A stretch of DNA of 64,000 nucleotides from Chitinophagaceae bacterium (GTDB lineage: Bacteria > Bacteroidota > Bacteroidia > Chitinophagales > Chitinophagaceae), in contig CANGEW010000007.1 of the NCBI GenBank assembly GCA_947452965.1, positions 1 through 64,000 on the forward strand, in the 5' to 3' direction. The position numbers were made by a program, and so were the translations under genes. The notes under the pieces are model-generated. The model was not told the origin of the DNA and did not search any database. It saw only the letters and a list, made by a program, of their open reading frames with translations. Positions 42,842 to 53,562 of the stretch are shown in pieces. Position 1 is the stretch's first letter, and every line of letters starts with the position of its first letter.

Positions 42842-44197
42842 ATGAGTTTATTAATTGAATTTCAAGAATATATTGCCAAAGAACATCTTTTTGAAAAAAA
42901 TGACCGATTGTTGATTGCCGTGAGTGGGGGTATGGATTCTATCGCTTTATGTGAGCTCTGTTATCAAAGTAATTATAAGTTCGCAATCGCTCATTGTAAT
43001 TTTAAATTAAGGGGACAAGATAGTGAGGATGATGAAGCCTTTGTAAAAAATATCGCTGCAAAATATAGTGTTCATATTTATACAAATCAATTTGATACAA
43101 GTAGCTATGCAAATAACCAGGATGTAAATATTCAATCTGCCGCTAGGATGCTTAGATATGAATGGTTCAATGAAATACTTCAAACGGAAAAAGATCAGCC
43201 ATTTTCTTGTATTCTCACAGCACACCATGCCGATGATCAGGCAGAAACAGTTATGATGAATTTTTTTAAGGGAACAGGTATCAGAGGATTATTGGGCATG
43301 TCGCCTAAAGATTCAGGAATTGGAGGAAAAATTTCGAGACCCATGTTATTTGCAAAAAAACAAACCATTCATTCTTTTGCAATCGAACATGCACTTACGT
43401 GGAGAGAGGATGTATCAAATGAAAGTAGTAAATATTCAAGAAATTTTATCAGAAACGAAGTGATTCCTTTGCTTCAAAATAAATATCCTCAGGTAACAGA
43501 TAATCTGCTTAATAATGTGGCAAGATTTTCTAATGTATATAGTATTTATGAAAATTCCATTCTTGTTAGTAAGAAAAAGCTACTATTGCAAAAAGGTACA
43601 GATTATCATATTTCTGTATTAAAATTATTGCAGTATAAAGAATTAAATACAATCATTTTTGAACTCTTATATCCTTTTGGTTTTTCAGCAAATCAGATTC
43701 CTGAAATCGTGAAATTATTAAAAGCAGAAACAGGTAAGTATATCTCTTCAGAATCATATCGAATTATAAAAAACAGGCATTGGCTTATTCTAACACAACT
43801 TCAGAATCTTCATTCAGATTTTATTCTTATCGAACAGGGGCAAGCTTCTGTTTCTTTTCACAATCTTAATCTTAGCATTCAAAATCATACGGCACCTTTT
43901 AAGATTGATAAAGACAATCACTCAGCATGTATTGATTCGAGTCTGCTTCAATTCCCATTAATTTTAAGAAAATGGAAAACAGGAGATTATTTTTATCCAT
44001 TTGGCATGAACAAAAAAAAGAAACTGAGTCGATTTTTTATTGATCAGAAATTTTCATTATTGGAAAAAGAGCACACTTGGATAGTAGAGTCCAATAAAAA
44101 AATTGTTTGGATTGTAGGCCATCGTTTAGACAATCGTTTTCGGATCACAGATCAAACAAAAAAATCCCTTCTTTTAAAGGTGTCATCTTCCAAATAA
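42842..44197 (+). CDS. tilS: tRNA(Ile)-lysidine synthetase
   Basis: It attaches lysine to C34 of tRNA-Ile(CAU), changing its reading from AUG to AUA, which makes it essential in most bacteria. The ATP-pyrophosphatase P-loop is SGGMDS at 28-33, followed by AHCNFKLRGQDSEDDE and the TAHHADDQAET block. The middle part has the RNFIRNEVIPLL segment, and the C-terminal domain ends with the KPRWKTGDYF-like LRKWKTGDYFYPFGM and the IVGHRLDNRFRIT end. The 451-residue length is normal for Bacteroidota. The 3' end overlaps the convergent rhomboid gene by 15 bp. Confidence 0.95.
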   Translation: MSLLIEFQEYIAKEHLFEKNDRLLIAVSGGMDSIALCELCYQSNYKFAIAHCNFKLRGQDSEDDEAFVKNIAAKYSVHIYTNQFDTSSYANNQDVNIQSAARMLRYEWFNEILQTEKDQPFSCILTAHHADDQAETVMMNFFKGTGIRGLLGMSPKDSGIGGKISRPMLFAKKQTIHSFAIEHALTWREDVSNESSKYSRNFIRNEVIPLLQNKYPQVTDNLLNNVARFSNVYSIYENSILVSKKKLLLQKGTDYHISVLKLLQYKELNTIIFELLYPFGFSANQIPEIVKLLKAETGKYISSESYRIIKNRHWLILTQLQNLHSDFILIEQGQASVSFHNLNLSIQNHTAPFKIDKDNHSACIDSSLLQFPLILRKWKTGDYFYPFGMNKKKKLSRFFIDQKFSLLEKEHTWIVESNKKIVWIVGHRLDNRFRITDQTKKSLLLKVSSSK

Positions 44198-44830
44198 GCT
44201 AGGGTGTTTACATTCGTTGATGATCAATTCAAATAATGCAGGTTTTTTGATGGCGATTAATAAAGTCGTGAAGGATAATCCAAATAATGCACCCCATAAG
44301 TGTGCATCATGATTAATATTATCTTTGTTTTGTTTCCCCATATAAATACAGTACCAAATAAACAAGATGGCATATAGTGTTGCAGATATTCTGATAGCTC
44401 CAAAAAGATAAATACTATCCCAGGGACTAAACAATATGGTTGCAAAAACTATTGCAGACACAGCCCCAGAGGCACCTAAAGATCGATAATGAATATTGTC
44501 TTTGTATTTTAAATATGTTGGAATATCTGATAATACCAAAGCGCCAGTATATAACATTGCAAATGCAATTGGGCCGCCTAATTCTAAATTTGACAAAATC
44601 CACTCAATGTTTCTGCCAAAGAAATACAATGTAAACATGTTGAAGAAAAGATGAGGGATGTCTGCATGTAAAAATCCTGATGTTATGAAGCGGTGGTATT
44701 CGTGATTTCGTTTTACATAATAGGGCCACATGATGGTTTTGTTAATTATGTTTGGATTAGAAAAACCGATAAATGAAAAAATAACGTTAACGGTAATTAA
44801 CATCATTGTAAACGGGGCAGTGTACATCAT
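44183..44830 (-). CDS. Rhomboid-family intramembrane serine protease
   Basis: A 215-residue integral protein with about six membrane segments. The catalytic dyad is complete: Ser121 in GASGAVSA and His177 in HDAHLWGA. HLFFNM (His60, Asn64) supplies the oxyanion-side residues. Rhomboids cut substrates inside the membrane; the target is unknown. The C-terminus overlaps the tilS end by 15 bp on the opposite strand. Confidence 0.92.
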   Translation of the reverse strand: MMYTAPFTMMLITVNVIFSFIGFSNPNIINKTIMWPYYVKRNHEYHRFITSGFLHADIPHLFFNMFTLYFFGRNIEWILSNLELGGPIAFAMLYTGALVLSDIPTYLKYKDNIHYRSLGASGAVSAIVFATILFSPWDSIYLFGAIRISATLYAILFIWYCIYMGKQNKDNINHDAHLWGALFGLSFTTLLIAIKKPALFELIINECKHPSLFGR

Positions 44831-44945
44831 TACGAAGGGATTGTTACTGATACCAAAAGTAATTTTTAAAACTGACTTTTTATTTTTTCGATGTTATTAA
44901 ATTACCGGTTCCACATAAAATCTTAGTAACTTTGACTTTTAAATT

Positions 44946-46160
44946 ATGTTTATGTTGAATTCCATTGAGTCTGCAATAGATGATATTAGAGAAGGGAAAT
45001 TAGTAATTGTAGTAGACGATGAAGATCGTGAAAATGAAGGTGATTTTGTAGCGGCTTCCGAAAAAATTACCCCTGAGATTATTAATTTCATGACTATTCA
45101 TGGAAGAGGATTGATTTGTGCTTCCTTAACAGAGGAAAGATGTATGGAATTGAATTTACAACCTATGGTAGTAGATAATACCTCTTTTCATGAAACAGCT
45201 TTTATGGTAAGTGTTGATTTGTTAGGCCATGGTTGTACAAGTGGTATATCTGCATCAGACAGGTCAAAAACTATTCAAGCGCTAATTAATCCCAATACAC
45301 TTCCTCAAGATTTAGGGAGACCGGGTCATGTTTTCCCACTTCGTGCAAAAAGAGGTGGGGTGTTAAGAAGGGCGGGTCACACCGAAGCTACCATTGATCT
45401 TGCGAAGCTTGCAGGATTACAACCTTCAGGTGTATTAGTTGAAATCATGAATCAAGATGGAACTATGGCAAGATTGCCTGAATTATTAAATATTGCAAAA
45501 CAGTTTGATGTAAAAATTATTTCAATTAAAGATTTGATAGCCTATCGTTTACAAAAAGAAACGTTGATTAAAGAAGAAGTGAGGGTGAATATGCCTACAA
45601 GCTATGGAAATTTTGAACTCATTGCATATACACAACTTAATACAGGCGAAACCCATCTGGCTTTAAAAAAGGGTAATTGGGAAAAAGACGAACCTATATT
45701 GGTTAGAGTTCATAGTAGTTGTGTGACAGGTGATATCTTGGGGTCGCTTCGTTGTGATTGTGGAGATCAACTTCATAATGCTCTAAGAATGATAGAATCT
45801 GCAGGAAAGGGATTGGTTTTGTATATGAATCAGGAGGGTAGAGGGATAGGACTAATTAATAAATTAAAAGCATATCAATTGCAAGAACAAGGATACGACA
45901 CAGTAGAAGCTAACATAAAATTAGGCTTCGGGATGGATGAAAGAGATTATGGAATTGGTGCACAAATACTTCGCGGTTTGGGAATTTCAAAAATGAAATT
46001 GATTACCAATAACCCCATAAAAAGAGCAGGTATTCAAGGATATGGTTTAGAAGTAATAGAGACTGTGCCAATTGAAATAAAGCCAAACGATTATAACAAG
46101 AATTATTTGGTTACTAAAAGGGATAAGTTAGGACATACGATTTTGACTACAAAAAAATAG
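44946..46160 (+). CDS. ribBA: Bifunctional riboflavin biosynthesis protein RibBA
   Basis: Residues 1-~205 are 3,4-dihydroxy-2-butanone-4-phosphate synthase: [14 protein letters not shown] (Mg and substrate acids), [41 protein letters not shown]. Residues ~206-404 are GTP cyclohydrolase II with the zinc cysteines of [38 protein letters not shown] and [10 protein letters not shown]. One protein thus makes both riboflavin precursors. TAACTTTG (44927-44934), a -7-like element, lies very close to the start. No FMN riboswitch is seen in the short leader. Confidence 0.97.
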   Translation: MFMLNSIESAIDDIREGKLVIVVDDEDRENEGDFVAASEKITPEIINFMTIHGRGLICASLTEERCMELNLQPMVVDNTSFHETAFMVSVDLLGHGCTSGISASDRSKTIQALINPNTLPQDLGRPGHVFPLRAKRGGVLRRAGHTEATIDLAKLAGLQPSGVLVEIMNQDGTMARLPELLNIAKQFDVKIISIKDLIAYRLQKETLIKEEVRVNMPTSYGNFELIAYTQLNTGETHLALKKGNWEKDEPILVRVHSSCVTGDILGSLRCDCGDQLHNALRMIESAGKGLVLYMNQEGRGIGLINKLKAYQLQEQGYDTVEANIKLGFGMDERDYGIGAQILRGLGISKMKLITNNPIKRAGIQGYGLEVIETVPIEIKPNDYNKNYLVTKRDKLGHTILTTKK

Positions 46161-46176
46161 GAGTAGAGTGTAATCC

Positions 46177-49100
46177 TTAATTCTTATTAGCTTTAAAAAT
46201 ATCAGAGAACTTATCAAGGTCTTTTCTGAATGTTAATTGAATTCCTGATCTGTTTCTTTTTGTTAAACTTAAATCAATACTGCTTTTATTAAATCCAACA
46301 ACCCTTAAGGTCCCGTCTTTATTAATCATCCATTCTATCGTAATGTCGGGCGATAATAAACCTTTTTTATCAAATTGCTGCGTATAGGTTGGATCGTTAT
46401 AATCTAGATTACCTCCTAAAAGCACTTCCAATCTTTTATTTAATGATAGTTTTAATCCTGCCCTAATATTAGCTTGTAATTCTGAAGCATTTTTTTGTAC
46501 ATCAATAGTTGGGTTGATGTCTACATATGTTGACACAATGCCCTTAGTGGCTTTTTCTAATTCTTTATTAAAGAAATTTGTTAGCAACCCGCTCATTATT
46601 CCGCCAACTGTATTGGTTAGTAAATTGGTGGCATTTCCTTGTGAAAGAAAATTTTGATTACCAACGATAAAAGTATTAAACAATAATAAACTAGCTACTT
46701 GTTTATTCATTTCATTATCATCATTTTTAAAATCTGATAATTTTTTAACAACAATATCATCTCTTTTTGCATCACTTTTTTCTGTTAATTCTAAATCAAA
46801 TTTAACGAGGGGCTTTTGTAATACACCTGTTAAATGAGCAAGGATTCGTATGTCCTCTTTTTGACGATGTGTAATGTTAGGTGACAAGCTACTGATGTCA
46901 ACATTTTTAGCAAAATATTCTGTATTAATATCCATGTTTGCTAAAAGGGGATCTCCATTCCATGATATTTGCCCACTCTTAAGAGAGAAAGGTTTTTGAA
47001 AGAAGGTCTGGAAATTAAAATTGTATTCTCCTTTTGTAATATTGTAGTTTCCTCTTATAGTGAGTGGGTTAATCGTTCCTACGCTGATGTTAATCATTCC
47101 ATTTCCTTGCCCTTTTATAACGTCACCGGTTTGTTCATCTAATATTACATCTACCTTGCAGGAAGGATTTGCTTTGATGCTTAAATTAATCAGAAAATTA
47201 TTTGTACCAGTCGATAAATTATTTTGTTGAGCAGAACCTAGCTGAGTAAATTGAATATAATCAATTGCATTGCTTTCTCTTGCATTTGAAGTTGATAAAT
47301 AAATATGACTACTATCTAATAAACTGGGCTCTCCTTCAATATTCATTTGAATGTTGTTAATCGGTCCATTTACGTCCATTGTTGCTTTGCCTACAACATT
47401 ACCATAGAATTGAGGGTTGTCTTTTTTTTGAGTATTTAATAGGGTTAATTTAGAAGTTTCTAATTTTACATGGTTTAAACTAAATTCATCAAAAAAATGA
47501 TGATGAATAGAACCCTTTAACGCCCCAGAGTTATTTGCTATGTCTTTTATTTCTAGATAATCTAAATTGATTTCATCTTCATAGAAATGAAGTAGTTGCT
47601 CGTTGAGTGTGTATTTGCATTTGGTATAACCAATCGTAAATGCTGCATTCTTTATTTGTACATCTCCTGTAATAAATGGGTGGTTTTTGTTACCGTAAAC
47701 TTTCAAATTAGAACTAGCTTCTCCATTTATATCATCAAAAATTACGCCTAAGTATGGTTTTAGAATCGATAAATGTATTGTTTTAGCTTGTAGTGCTGCA
47801 TCAATTTGTCGATCGCTGGAGTCTTTATAATTATATTTTCCGTTTATTGTAAATTGGTTACTATCCAATGTGTTGGTTGTAAAATCAACATTGCCTGATT
47901 CTGTATTTGCAGAAATTTTTATTGTAGTGTTGCCAATTTTTTCATTTTCAACTTCAAGCTTTTCCACATTACCATTAAAATCTATTTGTGGATTATCAAG
48001 AGGGTTTACAATATTCACTTTCCCAGTTAGCTTGCCTTTTATCGGATTTTTTTTCAATAGAATAGGAGAGAAATCTTCTAACTCAATATTTTTAATAGCA
48101 GCGACTAATTGCTGGTTATTTGAAACATCATCCAATTCAGTAGAGATCGACAACGATTGGTCTCCTTGAACAAAGTTCATTTTATGTACATTTATAAAAT
48201 GATCTTTAATGCTAATTTCTCCATTGTTTTCAATAATCCATTTTTTTTCATTAACGATAAAGGAAGATGTATTAAAGTGAAGTTTAAAGCCATTGGAAAG
48301 CGTTGTTAGATTTGCATCTAGCTGTGCATCGTTGAATGCATTGGTCGCACTGGTTTTTATTTTTATTCCGGTATTGTCATTTTTTGTGCTTAAAAAAATT
48401 GAAGTTTGAGGAAAGTCAAAACTATCATTTAAGTTGATGTTATCTACAACGACTTTAGTAAGCAATGAGTCTGAATTACCTATGCTTGACAAATCAATAC
48501 TTTTTAGTTTTAAGTGGTTATATCCAAAAGCAGGAATATCGGCTTGCAAACCTAGATCGTTCTTTTCTAAATTAATGTGGCCTTTTATAATAGCATCATT
48601 TCCTCCTGAAATTTTTGAATTGAATAATTGTAAGTATTCTTCAATATTTCTTGATCTGATTTCAAAAGAGAAATTTTGTTTACTCAGTTCATATGTGGGC
48701 TTACTGATGTATTTTGGATAATAATTATTTAGAAAATAACTAAAGGCATCGGGTAGTTCTAGTATTTTGAATGAGCCTTCTAGTTTTGCATTTAGTTCAT
48801 TAGTGTTAAGAGTGAGTTGTTTCTTGCCCTCAAAAGATGATGAGTTAAAAACTAAAGAATCGAAAGACATTTTTTTATTGTCTCTCTGAAGTGAGGCATT
48901 ATAAATTTTTGCTTCTCCAACGAAATTGTCAATGTTGCTCCCTGTAAAGTTTAGTTTGAATAGTCCAGAAGTAGAAATGTTTTGAGGAAGAATTTGCAGT
49001 TTTTTCAAATTAGCATATTCGATTTCTGCATTGAGTTGCAGAGTGATTTCTTTATCATGCAAAGAAATGATTCCATCTGCATTATTAATTTTTAAATTCG

Positions 49101-50757
49101 GATCATTTACATCCAAGTGGCCGTTGAATTGATTATGACTAAAATTCCCGTTGATGCTGATGTCTTGATAATTATATTTATTGTATTCTAGTTGTTCAAT
49201 TTTTCCTGAAAAGTTCGCGTTGAGATTTGTGAGATCAAATCCATGGCCTTTTATAGATCCGCTGAAAGAGATGTCTTTCATTCCATTGTTATCAAGAATT
49301 TTGCCAAGTTTAAAATGATTACAAGATATATATCCTTCATAGGATGGGATTTGTTTTGAAGGGATCGATAATCTTATTTTGGTATCTACATTGCCTAAAT
49401 CGGTTGTGAAAGATCCTTCTGTGTTAAAATCAGAGAGTGTGCCATTATGCCTGCCCTTGAAGGAAATCTTTCCTAATTGTATCAATTGAGGTTGATTCAA
49501 GGTTGGAAATAAATCAGCAAGTTCATCGATGCTTGTTTGTGAACCTTTGGTCTGCCAGTCAATAAATAATTTGTCAACATTAGTTGTGTTTTTTAAATCC
49601 AGCGTTCCATTGATGGCACTTGTGTTTGTTTTTACATTTAAATTATCAATATGTAAATCTTCAATCATCCCGCTTCCATTCCCTGAAATAGTAAAGGTTT
49701 TGTGCCAGTTTTTTAATTCGGGAGCAAAAATGGCTATATCGTCAGAATGAATGGTGCTACCGATAAAGGTTCCTTTTAATTGAATGCTGTCTGTAAATTC
49801 ACTCATATCATCTACAAATGAATCATAATTCATAGAGTAATAATTTCCAAGATGACTTTTGTTAGTATAAACATCTAGGTCATTAAATTCCATTTTTTTT
49901 GAAGTAACCACAAGATTGCTTTCTAGTTTTTTTACATGAAGCCCAGAAATTTCTTTTGTTGAAAGTAGGATATGCGCAGTAAGGGTATCTCCAGTTAATG
50001 ATGCATTGGTTATATCAGCATGAATAGATCCAAAGTATAAATGTTGGCCATCAAATTGATCATTATATCTAGTTCTTGATGTTTGCAAATCGTTTTGATA
50101 AACTCCATCAATTATGTGAAGCTCTTTTGTATAAACTGACCAAGATTCATTTTTTGAAGTGATAGATGAATCTGTTTTAGTGATATTGACAATTGGAGTT
50201 GTTGAAGGCAAGTCCCTGAGTCCGGTATAATCATTATACCAAAAATAAGGTTTTAAGATTGTGATGTTTTTGATATTGACTTTTTTATTGTCATAATGAA
50301 TGCCCTCTATTTGCATATTCAATTTCTCAAATGAAGAAACCATATCTGTACCTACCCAATAATCCATTTGTTTTAAACGGATGTTTTTGAATTCTATATT
50401 TTGGGCATCTATTTGTAAGTCGGATTTTTTTGTGTTTCTTTTGCCAGTATCAAAATAGTCTATCAAAAATTGATAATTCCATTTTGGTGATTTTCGGTAA
50501 GTATTTACATAGATGTTTTCTAGCTCAATGTTCTTAAACAATATAATTTTTTTAAAAAAAAACCAATCATTCATTTCTATAAATGCGTTACCGGCAAAAA
50601 GAAGTGTGTCTTTGTTTTGATCTTCGATTAATAAATTAGAAAGATGAACCTTATTGAAAAAGGAAATAGATAATCGATCTATTGAAATTCTTGTGTGTAG
50701 TTTTTCTGAAAAAGAAATGGCTGCTTTTTTGGCGAGCCAGGTTTGAACCACTTCCAT
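46177..50757 (-). CDS. tamB: TamB-family translocation/assembly module protein (AsmA-like, DUF490)
   Basis: A very large periplasmic beta-groove protein (1526 residues as listed) with the TamB C-terminal domain (DUF490): ILAHLTGVLQKPLVKFDLE..., VKKLSDFKNDDNEMNKQVASLLLFNTF, and the final beta region KRLEVLLGGNLDYN. It spans the periplasm and works with TamL (12104) in outer-membrane assembly or lipid transport. The frame stays open upstream to 50847 and encodes the expected N-terminal membrane anchor (KLVNISSRFILALIILVITLYG), but it contains no ATG, GTG or TTG; CTG at 50838 is the best candidate. The listed ATG would remove the anchor. Confidence 0.9.
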   Translation of the reverse strand: MEVVQTWLAKKAAISFSEKLHTRISIDRLSISFFNKVHLSNLLIEDQNKDTLLFAGNAFIEMNDWFFFKKIILFKNIELENIYVNTYRKSPKWNYQFLIDYFDTGKRNTKKSDLQIDAQNIEFKNIRLKQMDYWVGTDMVSSFEKLNMQIEGIHYDNKKVNIKNITILKPYFWYNDYTGLRDLPSTTPIVNITKTDSSITSKNESWSVYTKELHIIDGVYQNDLQTSRTRYNDQFDGQHLYFGSIHADITNASLTGDTLTAHILLSTKEISGLHVKKLESNLVVTSKKMEFNDLDVYTNKSHLGNYYSMNYDSFVDDMSEFTDSIQLKGTFIGSTIHSDDIAIFAPELKNWHKTFTISGNGSGMIEDLHIDNLNVKTNTSAINGTLDLKNTTNVDKLFIDWQTKGSQTSIDELADLFPTLNQPQLIQLGKISFKGRHNGTLSDFNTEGSFTTDLGNVDTKIRLSIPSKQIPSYEGYISCNHFKLGKILDNNGMKDISFSGSIKGHGFDLTNLNANFSGKIEQLEYNKYNYQDISINGNFSHNQFNGHLDVNDPNLKINNADGIISLHDKEITLQLNAEIEYANLKKLQILPQNISTSGLFKLNFTGSNIDNFVGEAKIYNASLQRDNKKMSFDSLVFNSSSFEGKKQLTLNTNELNAKLEGSFKILELPDAFSYFLNNYYPKYISKPTYELSKQNFSFEIRSRNIEEYLQLFNSKISGGNDAIIKGHINLEKNDLGLQADIPAFGYNHLKLKSIDLSSIGNSDSLLTKVVVDNINLNDSFDFPQTSIFLSTKNDNTGIKIKTSATNAFNDAQLDANLTTLSNGFKLHFNTSSFIVNEKKWIIENNGEISIKDHFINVHKMNFVQGDQSLSISTELDDVSNNQQLVAAIKNIELEDFSPILLKKNPIKGKLTGKVNIVNPLDNPQIDFNGNVEKLEVENEKIGNTTIKISANTESGNVDFTTNTLDSNQFTINGKYNYKDSSDRQIDAALQAKTIHLSILKPYLGVIFDDINGEASSNLKVYGNKNHPFITGDVQIKNAAFTIGYTKCKYTLNEQLLHFYEDEINLDYLEIKDIANNSGALKGSIHHHFFDEFSLNHVKLETSKLTLLNTQKKDNPQFYGNVVGKATMDVNGPINNIQMNIEGEPSLLDSSHIYLSTSNARESNAIDYIQFTQLGSAQQNNLSTGTNNFLINLSIKANPSCKVDVILDEQTGDVIKGQGNGMINISVGTINPLTIRGNYNITKGEYNFNFQTFFQKPFSLKSGQISWNGDPLLANMDINTEYFAKNVDISSLSPNITHRQKEDIRILAHLTGVLQKPLVKFDLELTEKSDAKRDDIVVKKLSDFKNDDNEMNKQVASLLLFNTFIVGNQNFLSQGNATNLLTNTVGGIMSGLLTNFFNKELEKATKGIVSTYVDINPTIDVQKNASELQANIRAGLKLSLNKRLEVLLGGNLDYNDPTYTQQFDKKGLLSPDITIEWMINKDGTLRVVGFNKSSIDLSLTKRNRSGIQLTFRKDLDKFSDIFKANKN

Positions 50758-51040
50758 TCGTAAAACACCATAGAGAGTTATGACTAAAATGATTAGTGCC
50801 AGAATGAAACGGGATGATATGTTGACTAGCTTTCTCAGGTTGAGGTATTATGTGTAAAATTAACCAATAGTTCTCTACGTACAAAGTCAAAATTTGATTA
50901 ATTTATATTGCATCTAGTTGATTTTATTGCATTGATAATCAAAGCGGTATTAGTTTTTTTACATTTTTCATCCTCTTTCGTTTTACTTGAGCATATTGTA
51001 TAAAGATTATTCGATAATTTCACTACTTAAAAATTATAAT

Positions 51041-53530
51041 ATGAGATTTCTTTCTGTCTGCTTTTTTATGCTTTTTTTATGTTGTGCAAATGCACAAAAA
51101 ATTGTTTCTCCAAGTCAATTTTTAGGCTATGAATTAGGTACTCGTTTTACATCACATGATAAAGTTGTTAATTATTTCAAATCTATTGCTTCGTCCGCAT
51201 CATCAAAAATGAAGCTTCAGTCTTATGGGTTTACTAACGAGAATAATGAGTTGCTAGTTGCTTTTGTCTCATCTGCTAGCAATATTCAACACCTAGAAGA
51301 AATTCAAAAAAATAATTTACGTTTAAGTGGATTACTAAATGATAAAATTGGGGATACTCATTTACCCACGGTGGTTTGGTTGAATTATAATGTTCATGGA
51401 AATGAAGCAAGTTCTACAGAAGTAGCTTTAAAACTTTTATATGAACTAGTTTCCGATAAAAATGATTCGCTAAATAAATGGCTTGAGCATGTAGTTGTAA
51501 TAATCGACCCCTGTGTGAATCCAGATGGAAGAGATCGATATGTTCATTGGTTTAATCAAGTAGTTGGAAAAAATCCTGTTGCAAATCCAATAGCGAGAGA
51601 ACATGATGAACCATGGCCCGGAGGCAGAACTAATCATTACAATTTTGATTTGAATAGAGACTGGGCATGGCAAACGCAAATTGAAACACAAAATAGAATG
51701 GTAGTATATAATCAATGGATGCCACAAATCCTATGCGACTTTCACGAACAATACCCAAACAATCCTTATTACTTCGCGCCTGCAGCAGAACCTTTTCATG
51801 AAGTAATTACTCCTTGGCAAAGAAGCTTTCAAACCATAATAGGAAAGAATCATGCAAAATATTTTGATGCTAATGGGTGGTTGTATTTCACCAAAGAAGT
51901 ATTTGATTTGTTTTATCCTTCTTACGGAGATACCTATCCTCTATATAATGGATCTATTGGTATGACCTATGAACAAGCCGGTCATTCAAGGGGAGGGCTG
52001 TCTATATCAATTCCAAATGACACCTTAACTCTTAAAGACAGAATTAATCATCATTATACAACTAGTATAAGCACAATAGAAACCGCTTCTAATAATTTTC
52101 TAAATATTAATGAGTCTTTTGCTCTTTATTTTAAAGATGCTCAAAAAAATGGCGTAGGCGGTTACAAAACTTTTTTAATAAAAAATAACAACATACATAA
52201 AATTGAATTTTTATTGCAGTTCTTTAAAAGGAATAATATTAAATATGGTTATGCAAAACAAGGACTTACAGTAAAAGGATTTAGTTATAATACTGGTGAA
52301 GAACTTACTTACAATACCTCAGCTGCTGATATTTTCGTTTCTACTTATCAAAATAAAGGAGCTTTGGTGAAAGTGCTTTTTGAGCCTCAATCCAAATTGT
52401 CAGATTCTGTAACATATGATATTACAGCTTGGTCTATTCCATATGCTTTTGGATTGGATGCTCTCGCATTAAATGAAAAATTAGAGCCTACTCAAGTCGA
52501 GTCAAATAAGTCTAATAATATTATACAGTCCAATCAGTATGCCTACTTAGTTGATTATAATTCATTTCATTCTGTGGTTTTTTTGTCTAAACTTTTAAAA
52601 AATGGAATTAAGGTTCGTTTTGCAGAAAAAGACTTCACCTTTAATAATAAAAAATTTTTTAAAGGCACTTTAATTGTATTAAAAAATGATAATTTCAATC
52701 ATGTAAATGACTTTATTCAATTTGCAAAAGACATGAACATGGAGGTGACTTCTGTATCATCTGGAATGATGGATCAGGGAGTTGATTTTGGATCTGATAA
52801 AATTCACTTATTAAAAAAACCTTCAGTTGCTTTGGTAACAGGCGAAAGTGCAAACGCGAATGCGGCTGGTGAAATATGGCATTTGTTTGAACAACAACTA
52901 GATTATCCCATCATCTTAATGAATGCAAGCCAATTGTCAAATGCTTCTTTAAAAGATTTAGATGTTATCATTATTCCAGATGGGGATTATCCTTTTCTTG
53001 GAGATAAAGAAAGTAATCTTAAAAATTGGGTTCGTCAAGGAGGTAAATTGATTGCTATTGAAAATGCTGTTTCTCAAATGGCTTTTGGTGATTGGGGAAT
53101 ACGAACTAAAAAAGATGAAGAGTTGGATAAAAAAGAACCTTCTTATAGCGATATCAAACGATATGAAGAAAGAGAAAGACAGTCGGTCGCGTCTAATATA
53201 CCTGGAGCTATCTATAAATTAAATTTAGATGATAGTCATCCTCTAGCTTTTGGTTATCCCAATTATTATTTTACCTTAAAACTGAATAGTAATGTATTTG
53301 AATTCATGAAAGAAGGTTGGAATGTAGGTGTAATCAAGCAGGAAAATCAAGTAGCAGGTTTTGTAGGAAACAAAATTAAATCTAAAATTAAAGATGGTAC
53401 CCTCATAGCAGCACAAGATTATGGAAATGGGAGTATTGTTTATTTTGCTGATAATCCTATTTTTAGAAGTTTTTGGGAAAATGGTAAAATGTTATTGGGT
53501 AATGCTATATTCCTTGTCGGTCAACAATAA
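51041..53530 (+). CDS. Exported M14-family zinc carboxypeptidase
   Basis: The start is ATG 51041, giving the signal peptide MRFLSVCFFMLFLCCANA. The M14 peptidase domain (to about residue 370) shows the zinc ligands HGNE (NYNVHGNEAS) and His in CDFHEQYPNN, substrate-binding NPDGRDRYVHW and NFDLNRDWAW, and the catalytic Glu region GMTYEQAGHSRGG. The last ~230 residues form an alpha/beta domain (DVIIIPDGDYPFLGDKESNLKNWV..GGKLIAIE) that resembles a ThuA/class I amidotransferase fold. It acts in the periplasm or outside. The next gene, 32 bp downstream, also ends in such a domain. Confidence 0.88.
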   Translation: MRFLSVCFFMLFLCCANAQKIVSPSQFLGYELGTRFTSHDKVVNYFKSIASSASSKMKLQSYGFTNENNELLVAFVSSASNIQHLEEIQKNNLRLSGLLNDKIGDTHLPTVVWLNYNVHGNEASSTEVALKLLYELVSDKNDSLNKWLEHVVVIIDPCVNPDGRDRYVHWFNQVVGKNPVANPIAREHDEPWPGGRTNHYNFDLNRDWAWQTQIETQNRMVVYNQWMPQILCDFHEQYPNNPYYFAPAAEPFHEVITPWQRSFQTIIGKNHAKYFDANGWLYFTKEVFDLFYPSYGDTYPLYNGSIGMTYEQAGHSRGGLSISIPNDTLTLKDRINHHYTTSISTIETASNNFLNINESFALYFKDAQKNGVGGYKTFLIKNNNIHKIEFLLQFFKRNNIKYGYAKQGLTVKGFSYNTGEELTYNTSAADIFVSTYQNKGALVKVLFEPQSKLSDSVTYDITAWSIPYAFGLDALALNEKLEPTQVESNKSNNIIQSNQYAYLVDYNSFHSVVFLSKLLKNGIKVRFAEKDFTFNNKKFFKGTLIVLKNDNFNHVNDFIQFAKDMNMEVTSVSSGMMDQGVDFGSDKIHLLKKPSVALVTGESANANAAGEIWHLFEQQLDYPIILMNASQLSNASLKDLDVIIIPDGDYPFLGDKESNLKNWVRQGGKLIAIENAVSQMAFGDWGIRTKKDEELDKKEPSYSDIKRYEERERQSVASNIPGAIYKLNLDDSHPLAFGYPNYYFTLKLNSNVFEFMKEGWNVGVIKQENQVAGFVGNKIKSKIKDGTLIAAQDYGNGSIVYFADNPIFRSFWENGKMLLGNAIFLVGQQ

Positions 53531-53562
53531 TATTTCTCTTTATTTTATTTCTATTTAAAGTA

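Noticed and set aside
44881-44945. FMN riboswitch before ribBA
   Set aside because: The leader is too short and lacks the conserved RFN blocks.
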